A DNA stretch of 51,952 nucleotides. It comes from an uncultured Treponema sp. (GTDB lineage: Bacteria; Spirochaetota; Spirochaetia; Treponematales; Treponemataceae). A program made the position numbers and the translations under genes. This document shows, piece by piece, positions 17,570 to 27,166 of the stretch (positions are counted from its first letter, which is position 1; the number at the start of each line of letters is the position of its first letter). The stretch spans positions 1-51,952 of the forward strand of contig CALXOI010000002.1 of NCBI GenBank assembly GCA_944389965.1, read 5' to 3'. The notes under the pieces were generated by a model. It made no database searches. It worked only from the letters and a program-made list of their open reading frames with translations, and had not been told where the DNA came from.

Positions 17570-18955
17570 CTATTCAAGTATTGTAATTTCTACCCTACGA
17601 TTTATAGCCCGACCATTTTCAGTTTTATTATCCGCAACAGGACGGGTTCCTCCGTAACCAGCAATGATAAACTGATCTACCTTCAGCCCCCGTTTTACTA
17701 ATTCATCTAAAACGGATTGTGCCCGCTCAACAGATAATTCCTGTTCTCCATCTGGCCGACCTACAGAAGCGGTATGGCCTTCTATTAAAAACATACCATC
17801 AGGAACAGTTTTTAATACTTCAGCAACTGCATCCAGCCTGTCTTCTCCACCAGGCAAGAGCTGTGCACTGTCAGCAATGAACTGAAGGTTGCGGACAGAA
17901 AGTCTTACTCCTTTGTCCGTATTTTCTACTTCAAAAGCTGGTTGCCGGTTATTTTGCTGCATTTCTGTAGATCCGGCAATTGCAGCAGCATCCGTAATTA
18001 ATGTATCTCTGTTTACTCCGGATTGAACTGTATCCGAAAAAAAGTCGGATTCCTTTGGCACAGAACCACTTTCTTCCGGTTTCCCGACAGGAATTTTATT
18101 CTGAGGATTTATATTACCGGCAACTACAACGGCCCGTTCATACAGTTCTTTACTTTCTATTTGTACCGGTATTTCTGTAAAGAGCGTCGTACTGCCTCTA
18201 TACCGGATTGTTTCTCCGTTTTTATATATAAAGGTTTCATCCAACCGGTCCAGAATCATAATAACTGCACCAGTTTCTGCAGAAACAAGAATTGATACAT
18301 CATGTGTTCCTGTTGCGTTTTTTAATTCCGGATCAAATACTACCGGCGGATTATAGATATTAAATCTGGTCGCATATTTTGCTTTTATCCGGTAAACCTG
18401 CTGTCCATTGTATGTTTCTTCTCCGACAAATTCATATTCTACCGGAATTTCAAGTACCGTGTATTGCCTGTTGTTTTTTGGATCTACAACTCTTTCTGCA
18501 ACAGCCTGCCACCGCTTTCCTGAAGTAACTTTTTCTTCAGGAAATACAGGAAAATTCCGCAGTTGTGGGTAGTAAGATATTGTTTTATATTCTATACTGC
18601 CGTCCTGACTTATTATAAAAGAAGCCGGCTGAATTCCATCTATTCCATGGGCAGAATTGACATTATTGCGTTTTGTTTGTTGAAGAATATAAAAATTACC
18701 GGAATACGGAATGCCGTCTATATCAGATCCATCCGGATGCAGAAATCCCCGTACTTCTCTGCTGGTCAGACCGATATACCGACCATTTATATATTGGGAC
18801 CAGTCAGAACGTTCTGTTAACCGATAATTACCGGAAAAACTATATTGTAGTTTAACCGGTTCCTGCCGGTTTACATAATCAGAAGACAGAAGGAGGTTGA
18901 TAAATAATATATACATTAAAAAAAATGATACATACTGTTTTATCTGAAACCCCAT
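17570..18955 (-). CDS. Exported OmpA-domain protein
   Basis: 461 residues. A hydrophobic N-terminal segment (about 5-25) should direct export. A long beta-rich region (about 30-280) is of unknown type. Residues about 345-461 form an OmpA/MotB peptidoglycan-binding domain: IEGHTASVG, LSVERAQSVLDELVKRG, IAGYGGTRPVADN, and GRAINRRVEI. It probably links envelope and peptidoglycan in the periplasm. It follows the PPIase gene by 27 nt on the same strand, so the two may be cotranscribed. The N-terminal half is not a recognised beta-barrel. Confidence 0.82.
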   Translation of the reverse strand: MGFQIKQYVSFFLMYILFINLLLSSDYVNRQEPVKLQYSFSGNYRLTERSDWSQYINGRYIGLTSREVRGFLHPDGSDIDGIPYSGNFYILQQTKRNNVNSAHGIDGIQPASFIISQDGSIEYKTISYYPQLRNFPVFPEEKVTSGKRWQAVAERVVDPKNNRQYTVLEIPVEYEFVGEETYNGQQVYRIKAKYATRFNIYNPPVVFDPELKNATGTHDVSILVSAETGAVIMILDRLDETFIYKNGETIRYRGSTTLFTEIPVQIESKELYERAVVVAGNINPQNKIPVGKPEESGSVPKESDFFSDTVQSGVNRDTLITDAAAIAGSTEMQQNNRQPAFEVENTDKGVRLSVRNLQFIADSAQLLPGGEDRLDAVAEVLKTVPDGMFLIEGHTASVGRPDGEQELSVERAQSVLDELVKRGLKVDQFIIAGYGGTRPVADNKTENGRAINRRVEITILE

Positions 18956-18982
18956 CCGTCTGCTGCCTCTTTTACTTCCGGA

Positions 18983-20020
18983 TTATTTGATATTGACTAG
19001 TTCAATATCAAATACAATATATGCCCCACCTGGAATAATTCCACCGGCTCCTGCATCACCGTATGCCATTTCGGGTGGAAGAACAACTGTTCTTTTTTCA
19101 CCTTTTTTCATTTCCTGAACCATAATATCAAAACCAGGTATCATTCCTCCTGATGCAGTGACAAAATCAAGTGTTCCTCTTCCTTGGGAAGAATCAAAAA
19201 CACGTCCATCCAGGAAATAACCGGTATAATGTACAGCTACTGATTTACCTCCACCACAAGTATTTCCTTCCCCTTCCCGGGTAACTGTATAAAAAATACC
19301 TTCTTTTGTTTCTTGTGCATCAGGGAATTTTTCATTGATTGCGGTCAATGCTGCTTCCTTCTGTTTTGCTTTTTTTTCAGCAGCGGCGGCAGCTATATTT
19401 TTTCTAAGTGCGTCAAAATCAGATTGGGTCGCTGTAAAAGATTCTGCTTCTGCACCCTGCCGGATAATTGAAACTTTTTCGATTATGTCACCTTGTTCAA
19501 TTTTATCCACGACATCCTGTCCATCAACAACCTTTCCAAAAACGGTATGTTTTCCATCAAGCCATGGAGTTTCAACATGAGTTATAAAGAACTGACTACC
19601 GTTTGTATTTGCACCGGCATTTGCCATAGAAAGAACACCCGGTCCATCATGTTTTAAAGTATCTACAAATTCATCTTCAAAATAATAACCGGGACCACCT
19701 GTTCCGTTTCCTTTCGGGTCACCACCTTGTATCATAAAATCACTGATTACCCGATGAAATTTTAAACCATCATAAAAAGGTTTTCCTTTCGCCGCATCAA
19801 GGGTTCCTTCTGCAAGCCCCACAAAATTTGTAACTGTCAGGGGTGTTTCTTTATAGTACAATTCCAGAACAATATTCCCTTTAGATGTTTCCATAATAGC
19901 GAAAACGCCGTCTTTGCCTTCTATTGCTTTCATACTTTTGCTCATTGAAGAGCAGCCTCCTGTAAATAATATTAAAAAAATACAAATACCTATACCGGCA
20001 CATGTAATCGCTTTTTTCAT
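18983..20020 (-). CDS. Dual immunophilin lipoprotein: cyclophilin-FKBP fusion peptidyl-prolyl isomerase
   Basis: 345 residues. A signal peptide ends in a relaxed lipobox (FTGGC, Cys23), so this is a probable periplasm-facing lipoprotein. Residues about 38-195 are a cyclophilin: [31 protein letters not shown], and [12 protein letters not shown], with catalytic Arg and the cyclosporin-binding Trp. A helical Ala/Lys linker precedes an FKBP domain (about 245-345): [31 protein letters not shown], and [22 protein letters not shown]. Both domains appear catalytically complete. Cyclophilin-then-FKBP fusions are known from Treponema denticola. AAGGAG precedes the ATG, 2 nt after the upstream stop. Confidence 0.9.
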   Translation of the reverse strand: MKKAITCAGIGICIFLILFTGGCSSMSKSMKAIEGKDGVFAIMETSKGNIVLELYYKETPLTVTNFVGLAEGTLDAAKGKPFYDGLKFHRVISDFMIQGGDPKGNGTGGPGYYFEDEFVDTLKHDGPGVLSMANAGANTNGSQFFITHVETPWLDGKHTVFGKVVDGQDVVDKIEQGDIIEKVSIIRQGAEAESFTATQSDFDALRKNIAAAAAEKKAKQKEAALTAINEKFPDAQETKEGIFYTVTREGEGNTCGGGKSVAVHYTGYFLDGRVFDSSQGRGTLDFVTASGGMIPGFDIMVQEMKKGEKRTVVLPPEMAYGDAGAGGIIPGGAYIVFDIELVNIK

Positions 20021-20022
20021 TA

Positions 20023-20850
20023 CTACTCCTTTATTTCTTCCTGTGTTATTTTTGCAGCAAAATAGCTTTCCTCAAACCAATTTTGTAATGCTGTTATACG
20101 AGCATTCAATGAATTGTTCATTTTTGATTCAAATATTGACAAAGCGGGAAATTTCATTTGTGCTAAAATATATGTAATCAGATAAGAACCCTTGTCTATT
20201 ATTTGTAAAGACATCACTAGATTATTCTTTTTCACCGCAGTAATAAATGCAAATTTCACGGGATCTTCATTTTTCATTACCATAGATATTTCGTTATCTA
20301 ATTGTCGGTAATCAATCTGGTATGTATTTACACCGAAAGAATTATCTTCCTGAAATGCATATATCGTTCTGTTGTCTGCTGAACCATCTGTCTGATCCGG
20401 TATACGGTTTTTATCGTAAGGATTGTCAACTGTATAAGACTGCAGATACAGCGTTTTTATTCCGCCTGCGCTATTAGAATAATATTTGATTCCTTCCATG
20501 GAAGAAATAGACCGAAGAATTCCTGAAATCAGATCGATATCATTACCGGTACTGCCTTCCGGCTTTTTTATATAAAATAATGATTCTGACACATATACCG
20601 GTTTGTCTTCTGATACCCAGGAATTTATCAGTTGACTTCCCAGTTCTGTATCAGGACACAACGTCAACTGTATATTGTCTTGCTTGTAGTATACTTTACT
20701 TACGCTTCCGGTTGAAACCAGCTCATTAAAAACAGCTTCATCTAATTCAGGAAAAGTATCAACTGTTTGAGAAAATATTGGCAGTATTGATAAAAAAAGC
20801 CAGCAGAAACAGAATATCCTGAATGCTGGTACTTTTTTTATGGAATTCAT
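20023..20850 (-). CDS. Exported protein of unknown function
   Basis: 275 residues with a signal peptide (hydrophobic core about 11-25, probable cleavage after IFSQ). The mature part has no motif I recognise; it looks alpha/beta with a hydrophobic stretch near residues 215-230 ([20 protein letters not shown]). The start overlaps the jag stop by one base (TGATG) and the stop lies 2 nt before the PPIase start, so it belongs to the yidC-jag-PPIase transcript and may act in envelope protein folding. A lineage-specific treponemal family is likely. Confidence 0.7.
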   Translation of the reverse strand: MNSIKKVPAFRIFCFCWLFLSILPIFSQTVDTFPELDEAVFNELVSTGSVSKVYYKQDNIQLTLCPDTELGSQLINSWVSEDKPVYVSESLFYIKKPEGSTGNDIDLISGILRSISSMEGIKYYSNSAGGIKTLYLQSYTVDNPYDKNRIPDQTDGSADNRTIYAFQEDNSFGVNTYQIDYRQLDNEISMVMKNEDPVKFAFITAVKKNNLVMSLQIIDKGSYLITYILAQMKFPALSIFESKMNNSLNARITALQNWFEESYFAAKITQEEIKE

Positions 20851-21551
20851 CAGCGTAATCCTTTATAAATAACCCTTACCTGCTTATATAAACCTTCACC
20901 TTCACTTTTTGTTTCAACATCATTAATATCATTCAGTGTTGTATGAATCAAGCGACGTTCAAAAGGATTCATCGGTTCCAAAAGTATAGAAGTTTTACTC
21001 ATTCGTACTTTATCAGCAGTATTATATGCAAGACGGACAAGGGATTCTTCCCGCCGGATACGGTAATTTTCAGTATCGAGAATAATTCTTATATCTTCCC
21101 TGCCAAGCCTTCCTGCATAAACATTTACTAATAATTGCAAAGCATCAAGGTTTTTACCTTTTCTACCAATCAAAATTGATGAATGGGAAGAATTTAATCG
21201 CATACCAATTTTATGGTCTTCCCTAAACATAATTTCAACTGAAGCATCATATCCCATTTTCCTAATAACAGATGCTGTAAAATCTATCAATTTTTCTTCA
21301 AATTCATCCTGGGGTAACGGATCAGCAAAAATATGTTTTTGGGTTTTAGGAATAGTACCGTCAAACTCAGGATTCACATGTTCCGGTGTATCCACTGTAT
21401 GTACTCTAATTCTCACATATCCTTTTTTAAAAAGACTTTTTTTCTGCGTTTCAAGTCTTTCTACATCAAACTGATCCCGTTCAAGTCCAAGTTCAGCAGC
21501 CGCAATTTCTATCGCTTCTTTTTCTGTTCTTCCTTCATATTCGTATGTCAT
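20850..21551 (-). CDS. jag: KhpB/Jag RNA-binding protein
   Basis: 233 residues. Jag_N domain at about 1-52 (GRTEKEAIEIAAAELGLE, SLFKKGYVRIRV), a short linker, a KH domain at about 90-160 with the GXXG loop (ILIGRKGKNLDALQ), and an R3H domain at about 165-230 with EPMNPFERRLIH (R..H core). KhpB binds RNA and affects cell division and envelope assembly in other bacteria. It sits directly after yidC, its conserved position. AGGAG before the ATG. Confidence 0.93.
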   Translation of the reverse strand: MTYEYEGRTEKEAIEIAAAELGLERDQFDVERLETQKKSLFKKGYVRIRVHTVDTPEHVNPEFDGTIPKTQKHIFADPLPQDEFEEKLIDFTASVIRKMGYDASVEIMFREDHKIGMRLNSSHSSILIGRKGKNLDALQLLVNVYAGRLGREDIRIILDTENYRIRREESLVRLAYNTADKVRMSKTSILLEPMNPFERRLIHTTLNDINDVETKSEGEGLYKQVRVIYKGLR

Positions 21552-21570
21552 ATATCACTCCTGATAGTAA

Positions 21571-23367
21571 TTATTTCTTTTTTCTCGGAACAAAAACTTT
21601 TTTTTCCGGTTCCTTGTTTTTTTCCATTTCAGCTTTTTTTACTTTTATTACTTCGTTCAGTATCAGCTGTTGCACAAGCTGAAGTATATTACTTACTGTC
21701 CAATATAACAACAACCCTGCAGGTGCATTGTAAAAAATGAAAAAGAAAAATAACGGCATTCCATACATCATTATTTTCATTTGGGTTGCTGTACTTCCAG
21801 TAGAAGAACTCGTTTGGGTAAATTTACCAAAAAGTAATTGTGATATTACATAAATAACAGGCAATACACGGATTTGGTTACCAAGCAACGGAATGTTGAA
21901 ATTAAGTGTACAAATACTGTCACCTACAGATAAATCAGGTATCCACCCCGGAATAAACATTGCTCCTCGGAATTCAAAATAATTATTGAACAGATTATAC
22001 ATAGCAAAAATCAGGGGAAACTGCAGTAAAAGAGGTAAACATCCTGACAAAGGATTAAACCCTTTTTCCTGATATAACTTTGCCATCTCGGCATTCATCT
22101 TTTCCGGCTGATCTTTATATTTTGTCTGAATCTCCTGCATTTGAGGTTGAATTTCCTGCATTTTTAAAGAAGCCAATGAACTTTTCTTTGTTAACGGAAA
22201 CAATAATATTTTTATAAGTATTGTCATAAGGATAATGGAAACACCCCAATTCGGAATTACTTTGTAAAAAGTTTCCATAAACCATTTCAGAATTGCTTCC
22301 AGCCAGGACAATATACCGGTTGATTCCATGCTTTCATTTAATTTCAAACCGGAAAGATTCCATTTATTTTCAGCAGCATTATTATAGATTTTCAAATCTT
22401 TTTCTGTCCGGGGTCCGACATAGAAATAATATGTATCTTGACTATTATTACCAGTTATAGCATTGCGGGTCATCAAGACTTGAGCATTTGAATAATCATT
22501 TACCTCTATTTTTGTCGAATATAAAACATCTCCCATAGATGACGGATCTACTGGTATACCAAGTATTTCAAAGTATTTTCCTGCTACACCTGTCCATGTA
22601 TAATCATCATCATAGATTTTCGTTTGTTCTGTATTTAGTATATTTTTTTTCTTTTTACTACCGGTATAAGACATAAAAGTTCTATGTTCATACCTGTTGT
22701 TTTTTGCATCATAATAAGGACCTATCTGTGGTGCCGTACGAATTGTATATGCTAAATTATTGAATGAAAGTCCATGAAAATTTTCATCTCCATCAATTGA
22801 AATATCTAATTTGAACATATATTCATCAGGATCAAATGTGTATTGTTTTGCAAAAATAAAACTACTTGTTGTGTTATCTGTATTTTTTATTTCAAACTTT
22901 TTATAAAAACCTATAGTATATTCATCAATTCTTTTTACATTAAATATTTCATTAATTATAGCATTTTCCGTTCCTCCAAAAGCAACAGAAAAAGCTCTGT
23001 TTTCACTCCATATGTTATCGGCCATTTCAACTCCGGTATCACCGTCCCGGTGCTCTATTAATTCATATCCGATAATATCTCCGCCTCTGTTTGAAAAAGT
23101 TATACGTGCTTTATTTGTATTGATTACAAATTGCTCTTCCGCCAAATTTTCATTTTCTGTTATTGTTTCTTGTTGACTTTCAGATTCTGATATTAATTCA
23201 GTAGTAGGCGATAGTATACTTGAAGCTACTATTTGTTCATTTTCAATTGTTTCTCTCTCTGATTGATTACCTATTGGTACATCAGAAAAAAACATCATTT
23301 GAATAAACATAAATACTATTAAAACAAGTGTAGACAGCACAACTGCCCAAACTGTATTTTTTTCCAT
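21571..23367 (-). CDS. yidC: Membrane protein insertase YidC
   Basis: 598 residues. An N-terminal TM (about 6-28) is followed by a large periplasmic domain (about 30-350), as in Gram-negative YidC, then the five-helix insertase core: WGVSIILMTILIKILLFPL, the cytoplasmic hairpin (LASLKMQEIQPQMQEIQTKY), GCLPLLLQFPLIFAMYNLF, and NAPAGLLLYWTVSNILQLVQQ. The hydrophilic-groove arginine of the first core helix is a lysine here. The C-terminal tail is basic (EKKVFVPRKKK), suited to ribosome contact. AAGGAG lies 10 nt before the ATG. Part of the rpmH-rnpA-yidD-yidC-jag block. Confidence 0.95.
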   Translation of the reverse strand: MEKNTVWAVVLSTLVLIVFMFIQMMFFSDVPIGNQSERETIENEQIVASSILSPTTELISESESQQETITENENLAEEQFVINTNKARITFSNRGGDIIGYELIEHRDGDTGVEMADNIWSENRAFSVAFGGTENAIINEIFNVKRIDEYTIGFYKKFEIKNTDNTTSSFIFAKQYTFDPDEYMFKLDISIDGDENFHGLSFNNLAYTIRTAPQIGPYYDAKNNRYEHRTFMSYTGSKKKKNILNTEQTKIYDDDYTWTGVAGKYFEILGIPVDPSSMGDVLYSTKIEVNDYSNAQVLMTRNAITGNNSQDTYYFYVGPRTEKDLKIYNNAAENKWNLSGLKLNESMESTGILSWLEAILKWFMETFYKVIPNWGVSIILMTILIKILLFPLTKKSSLASLKMQEIQPQMQEIQTKYKDQPEKMNAEMAKLYQEKGFNPLSGCLPLLLQFPLIFAMYNLFNNYFEFRGAMFIPGWIPDLSVGDSICTLNFNIPLLGNQIRVLPVIYVISQLLFGKFTQTSSSTGSTATQMKIMMYGMPLFFFFIFYNAPAGLLLYWTVSNILQLVQQLILNEVIKVKKAEMEKNKEPEKKVFVPRKKK

Positions 23368-23398
23368 AATAAATGAGCTCCTTTTTTATGCAGCTATA

Positions 23399-23620
23399 TC
23401 AAGGAACTGGATCATATCCACCTGATGAAAATGGATTACATCTTAAAATTCTCCAGATAGCAAGCAAAATTCCTTTCAAAGGTCCATGTTTGCAAATTGC
23501 CTCCAATGCATATGTAGAACAAGTAGGGTAAAATCTACACGACGGAGGAAACAGGGGGGATATATAAACCTGATAAAAACGTATTCCGGCACATAAAACC
23601 CGTATCATAATCTCTTTCAT
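23399..23620 (-). CDS. yidD: Membrane protein insertion efficiency factor YidD
   Basis: 73 residues. [27 protein letters not shown] with its conserved cysteines, then [17 protein letters not shown], is the full YidD family pattern. It is a small membrane-associated protein that aids YidC-dependent insertion. The ATG overlaps the rnpA stop by 4 nt (ATGA), and yidC follows after 31 nt. Confidence 0.95.
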   Translation of the reverse strand: MKEIMIRVLCAGIRFYQVYISPLFPPSCRFYPTCSTYALEAICKHGPLKGILLAIWRILRCNPFSSGGYDPVP

Positions 23621-23979
23621 TTGTTAATAATACCAGCTTTTTGACACAAACAACGGAATTGAGCACACCGTGTACGGAACGAATCTTTTCCCGGATATAC
23701 AAGTAAAACCATATCATATCCAGTGTTCAGGAATGCTTTAAAATATCGATACACTTCACGACTAAGACGCTTTGAACAATTTCTTTCAACAGCGTTTCCA
23801 TAACCGCGGGGAAGTGTAAAAGCTATCCTATTAACTTGAGAATTATTATATAAATAATATAATTTAGCTCCAGATATACTAATACATTTCCCGTTTTTAA
23901 ATATATGCCGAATATCAGAGGATTTTCTAACCCTTTCTTTCCGGGTAAATCTTCCTGTTTTCAGCAGATCTGTTTCCAT
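23617..23979 (-). CDS. rnpA: Ribonuclease P protein component
   Basis: 120 residues; the protein subunit that helps the RNase P RNA mature tRNA 5' ends. [14 protein letters not shown] and the RNR-type motif [18 protein letters not shown] are seen, the latter slightly off the RNRxKR consensus. GAGGGG precedes the ATG. It lies 12 nt after rpmH, in the universal rpmH-rnpA order. Confidence 0.93.
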   Translation of the reverse strand: METDLLKTGRFTRKERVRKSSDIRHIFKNGKCISISGAKLYYLYNNSQVNRIAFTLPRGYGNAVERNCSKRLSREVYRYFKAFLNTGYDMVLLVYPGKDSFRTRCAQFRCLCQKAGIINK

Positions 23980-23991
23980 ACCCCTCTTTAA

Positions 23992-24147
23992 TTAATAGGG
24001 TTTCTTTTCATCAGAAACAGTCAGCTTATACCTACCTTTTGCACGGCGTCTTTTCAATACTAAACGTCCACCACGAGTTGCCATACGTGCACGGAAACCA
24101 AATTTTCTATTGCGTTTAACTTTACTGGGTTGATATGTCCTTTTCAT
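23992..24147 (-). CDS. rpmH: Large ribosomal subunit protein bL34
   Basis: 51 residues, read directly from the minus strand. It begins [19 protein letters not shown], followed by [20 protein letters not shown], the bL34 signature, and ends with a short tail [15 protein letters not shown] lies before the ATG. It starts the conserved rpmH-rnpA-yidD-yidC-jag gene order. Confidence 0.97.
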   Translation of the reverse strand: MKRTYQPSKVKRNRKFGFRARMATRGGRLVLKRRRAKGRYKLTVSDEKKPY

Positions 24148-24234
24148 AGAACACGTCTCCTTTATTGTTAAGAATTTGCTTTTAAATAAAATTCAAGATT
24201 TTATACAATAAGTTTGAACACGTTACCATATTTT

Positions 24235-24750
24235 TCAGTCATTAGTCAATATTACTTGTTTGAATTTGTCAAAAATCAATTTTAACTCAGGGGGAAGCTC
24301 TTTTTTTTCAGAATTTTTTACTCTTTTGTCTTTTTCATAAAAATTATTTTTTTCCAAACTTCTTTCCATTTCTTCTCTTGTAACAGTCCGTGCTTTTTTT
24401 ATTTGACCATCTTTTTTATAATGATATGATAAAGATGTTATTACTATTTCGGGAATTTTTATTTCAATTCCTCTGAGAATGTATTTTTTATACGTTTCAA
24501 ACAATTGTATCCAGCCAGGATGATCAACTTCTATAACCATAATATTATCTTTTATGTCAATAATTTTACTATGTTCCAGTAGTTTTTCTCCGCAATTGGG
24601 TATGACACTGCTCTTTATGGAACGTAATATAGACTCCCATACAGAATAAATATTCTGAGCTTCATGCATTTTTTTACTGCTGATGTTTGAAAAAAGAGAA
24701 GTAATTGTACCATTTACAATATCCGCTGCAGAGTAAATATCAATATTCAT
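24235..24750 (-). CDS. DciA-like DUF721 protein
   Basis: 171 residues from this start. The region about 25-110 fits DUF721: VWESILRSIKSSVIPNCG, then LLEHSKIIDIKDNIMVIEV and HPGWIQLFETYKKYIL. DciA proteins of this family load or assist the replicative helicase in bacteria lacking DnaC/DnaI. The tail is Lys/Glu-rich and family-specific. ATG at 24762 is also in frame; the one at 24750 is preferred because GGAA lies at usable spacing. The start overlaps the 3' end of recF, so it belongs to the dnaN-recF-dciA set. Confidence 0.75.
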   Translation of the reverse strand: MNIDIYSAADIVNGTITSLFSNISSKKMHEAQNIYSVWESILRSIKSSVIPNCGEKLLEHSKIIDIKDNIMVIEVDHPGWIQLFETYKKYILRGIEIKIPEIVITSLSYHYKKDGQIKKARTVTREEMERSLEKNNFYEKDKRVKNSEKKELPPELKLIFDKFKQVILTND

Positions 24751-25831
24751 TCCATGTTCCATTTTTTATAAAATAAATACGGGTTGTACTATGTTTATAC
24801 CGTTCATAAGGTTCTCCAGGAAGAAATGTACAAAAAAGCTGATCATAATCGGGTAATGAAATTGTAACTTTTTCTCTTTTTTCAGGATCAAGTTCAAGCA
24901 TTACATCATCCATCAACAATACCGGCTTTTTTCCCGTTATTTCAGAAAAATGAACAGCTTGGGCAACACGTAAAAGTATAGAAATAAGTCTTCTTTGTCC
25001 GGTTGACGCAGTAGGAATGAATTTTTGTTTATTTCTTGTAAAAATTATTCTGTCTCTGTGAGGCCCTGAAACGCTTGTTTCCATCATATAATCAATATGA
25101 CGTTTTTTTTGTAGCAAAGCAATAATTTCATCTATATCTGGTGTTTTATCATTTATTTCATTCCATGAAGGTTTATATTCTATTTTTACATTATCAATAT
25201 TACTAACATCTTCATATATTTTTGTAAAAATAGAATTGAATTTAAATATCATTTTTTTACGTTTATTTTGAATATATAAACCTTTTTCTGCCATTTGTCT
25301 GTCATATGTATCAAGTAGTTCGTATTTTTTTTCTTTAAGAATAATATTCCTGTTTTTCACTATTTTTCGATAAGCTCTGGTTTCATCTATGTATAAATCA
25401 TCATACATGGAAAGTGTTTGGTCAAGAAAAAATCTCCTTCGTTCCGGTTCACCAACAGCAAATTCCAAATCATCATGACAAAAAAGAACACAAGGAATGG
25501 TATTTACTAGTTCTTTTCTATCTTGTATTTTTTTTGAATTTTTTAAAATTTTCTTTTTTCCATTTTCAAAGAAAGACTGTATTGTAATAACACTTCCTGA
25601 CTCTTCTTTAAACATGGAACGGACGCTAAATGAATCTCTTCCATTTTTTATTATTTCCTGTTCATTATGAGTTCTGAAGGATGAGCCATACGATGAATAA
25701 TATAATGCTTCCAGAAGATTCGTTTTTCCCTGACCATTTTCTCCAATAAAATAGACCTCCTTTGAAAGAAGGTCTATTGTTTTATCCTGGAGATTTCTAA
25801 AACCTGTACATGACAGTGAAAAAAAAGGCAA
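24740..25831 (-). CDS. recF: DNA replication and repair protein RecF
   Basis: 363 residues; an SMC-like ATPase that helps load RecA at gaps. GENGQGKTNLLEALYY (Walker A), ASTGQRRLISILLRVAQ (signature), and PVLLMDDVMLELD (Walker B). The start is a TTG at 25831, 10 nt after the dnaN stop, with GGAG formed by the last dnaN codons; no better ATG precedes the conserved SLSCTGFRNL. The last bases overlap the dciA-like gene. dnaN-recF is the classic order. Confidence 0.93.
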   Translation of the reverse strand: MPFFSLSCTGFRNLQDKTIDLLSKEVYFIGENGQGKTNLLEALYYSSYGSSFRTHNEQEIIKNGRDSFSVRSMFKEESGSVITIQSFFENGKKKILKNSKKIQDRKELVNTIPCVLFCHDDLEFAVGEPERRRFFLDQTLSMYDDLYIDETRAYRKIVKNRNIILKEKKYELLDTYDRQMAEKGLYIQNKRKKMIFKFNSIFTKIYEDVSNIDNVKIEYKPSWNEINDKTPDIDEIIALLQKKRHIDYMMETSVSGPHRDRIIFTRNKQKFIPTASTGQRRLISILLRVAQAVHFSEITGKKPVLLMDDVMLELDPEKREKVTISLPDYDQLFCTFLPGEPYERYKHSTTRIYFIKNGTWNEY

Positions 25832-25841
25832 TTTTCTTTCT

Positions 25842-26945
25842 TTACTCCATCTGCATGGGCATAATAATATGAAAATAATCAGATTCAGGAACAGGTTTTA
25901 AAGTAACAGCTTTCATGGATTCTGTAAATTCAAATCTTATTCTTTCACAATCCATTACTTTCATAGGTTCATCTACATACATATAATTCATTGCCATAGT
26001 AACAGTTTGACCATCATATTTACATGGTATTTCTTCTTTTGCGGTTCCAATATCTGATTCCTGGGATGTAATGACTAATGAACCAGGATTTATTTCAAAG
26101 TAAACACGCCGGGCTTTCTGGTCTACCAATAATGCTACACGTTTCAGGGCATCCATTAAATCCTGCTTTTCAAGTTCAAAATAATAACTTTGATTTTCCG
26201 GTATAACTCTATTATAGTTAGGAAACTGACCTTCTAATAAAACTGACGAAAAATTGTAGTTTGCAAATTTTATATATATCATTTTATCTACAATTGCAAT
26301 GGAAATCATTCCTTCAGAAGGAGCTCTTTTAAGAATTATATTTAAGATTTTCGGAGGTACAATTACAGAAGGAAAATCATTTACACCTTGACATATTTCT
26401 TTTGTGATAAAAGCAAGACGGCGTCCATCAGTTGAAACCATGTTAAAGTTATCATTATTTTTTTCAAAATAAACACCATTCATGAAATACCGGGTTTCAT
26501 CATCAGAAATTGCAAATATTGTTTGCTGTATCATATTTTTAAATTGATCAGCAGGTACATCAAAATACGGTATATTATCAAAAGAAGTAAAATCAGGAAA
26601 ATTATCTCCTGCCATACTTTTCAGGTCGAATTTTACTTTTTTTGATATGGGTTTAATTGTTACTTTTATATCTTGTTGTACAAATTCAATTTCTCCTGAC
26701 GGAAGTGAAGAAAGTATGCTCATGAATTTATCACAGAAAATAGTTGTACTTCCTTCTTCTTCAATATTTATTGGAATGCGTGTTTCAAAATGAACTTTTA
26801 TATCTGTTGCTTTTATGGTTAATGTGTCGTTTTCAGCGATTAAAAATATATTTGAAAGTATGGACATTGCATTTTTTGTAGAAATTATTTCTTGGGCAAT
26901 AGCAACTTCTTTTATCATTAAATCCCTATCAAAAGTGAATTTCAT
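25842..26945 (-). CDS. dnaN: DNA polymerase III beta subunit (sliding clamp)
   Basis: 367 residues, the usual clamp length, with three repeated clamp folds. Recognisable parts: KNAMSILSNIFLIAENDTL near the start, FMNGVYFE and STDGRRLAF in the middle domain, and a C-terminal peptide-binding end (VPESDYFHIIMPMQME). It tethers polymerase III to DNA. AGGAGG lies 5 nt before the ATG. It is separated from dnaA by a 221-bp AT-rich spacer carrying DnaA boxes. Confidence 0.95.
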   Translation of the reverse strand: MKFTFDRDLMIKEVAIAQEIISTKNAMSILSNIFLIAENDTLTIKATDIKVHFETRIPINIEEEGSTTIFCDKFMSILSSLPSGEIEFVQQDIKVTIKPISKKVKFDLKSMAGDNFPDFTSFDNIPYFDVPADQFKNMIQQTIFAISDDETRYFMNGVYFEKNNDNFNMVSTDGRRLAFITKEICQGVNDFPSVIVPPKILNIILKRAPSEGMISIAIVDKMIYIKFANYNFSSVLLEGQFPNYNRVIPENQSYYFELEKQDLMDALKRVALLVDQKARRVYFEINPGSLVITSQESDIGTAKEEIPCKYDGQTVTMAMNYMYVDEPMKVMDCERIRFEFTESMKAVTLKPVPESDYFHIIMPMQME

Positions 26946-27166
26946 ATATTCCTCCTATGATTACTATATATTATATTAAATTTATATATCAGTAATAATA
27001 ATAATAAGTGTTGTGGAAAACAGAATAAATCATTTAATTTTTTATATTATAAAAGATTATATCTGTAACAACTTGTATTTTTTATGTATTTGTTATCCAC
27101 AATATAAACATTTTAAAAGAAATACACAGAAAATACACATTATATTATCATATTTTTAACAAGTTG
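26946..27166. other. Candidate replication origin (oriC) in the dnaN-dnaA spacer
   Basis: 221 bp, very AT-rich. It contains a perfect DnaA box TTATCCACA at 27093-27101, a near box TGTGGAAAA (reverse) at 27012-27020, and immediately before the latter five TAA trinucleotides (26993-27007), separated by only 4 nt. This layout resembles the box-plus-DnaA-trio unwinding element described in Bacillus. The dnaN Shine-Dalgarno is at its left edge. Confidence 0.6.
27093..27101 (+). promoter_or_regulatory. Perfect DnaA box
   Basis: TTATCCACA, nine of nine to consensus, in the dnaN-dnaA spacer about 70 bp after the dnaA stop. Confidence 0.8.
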
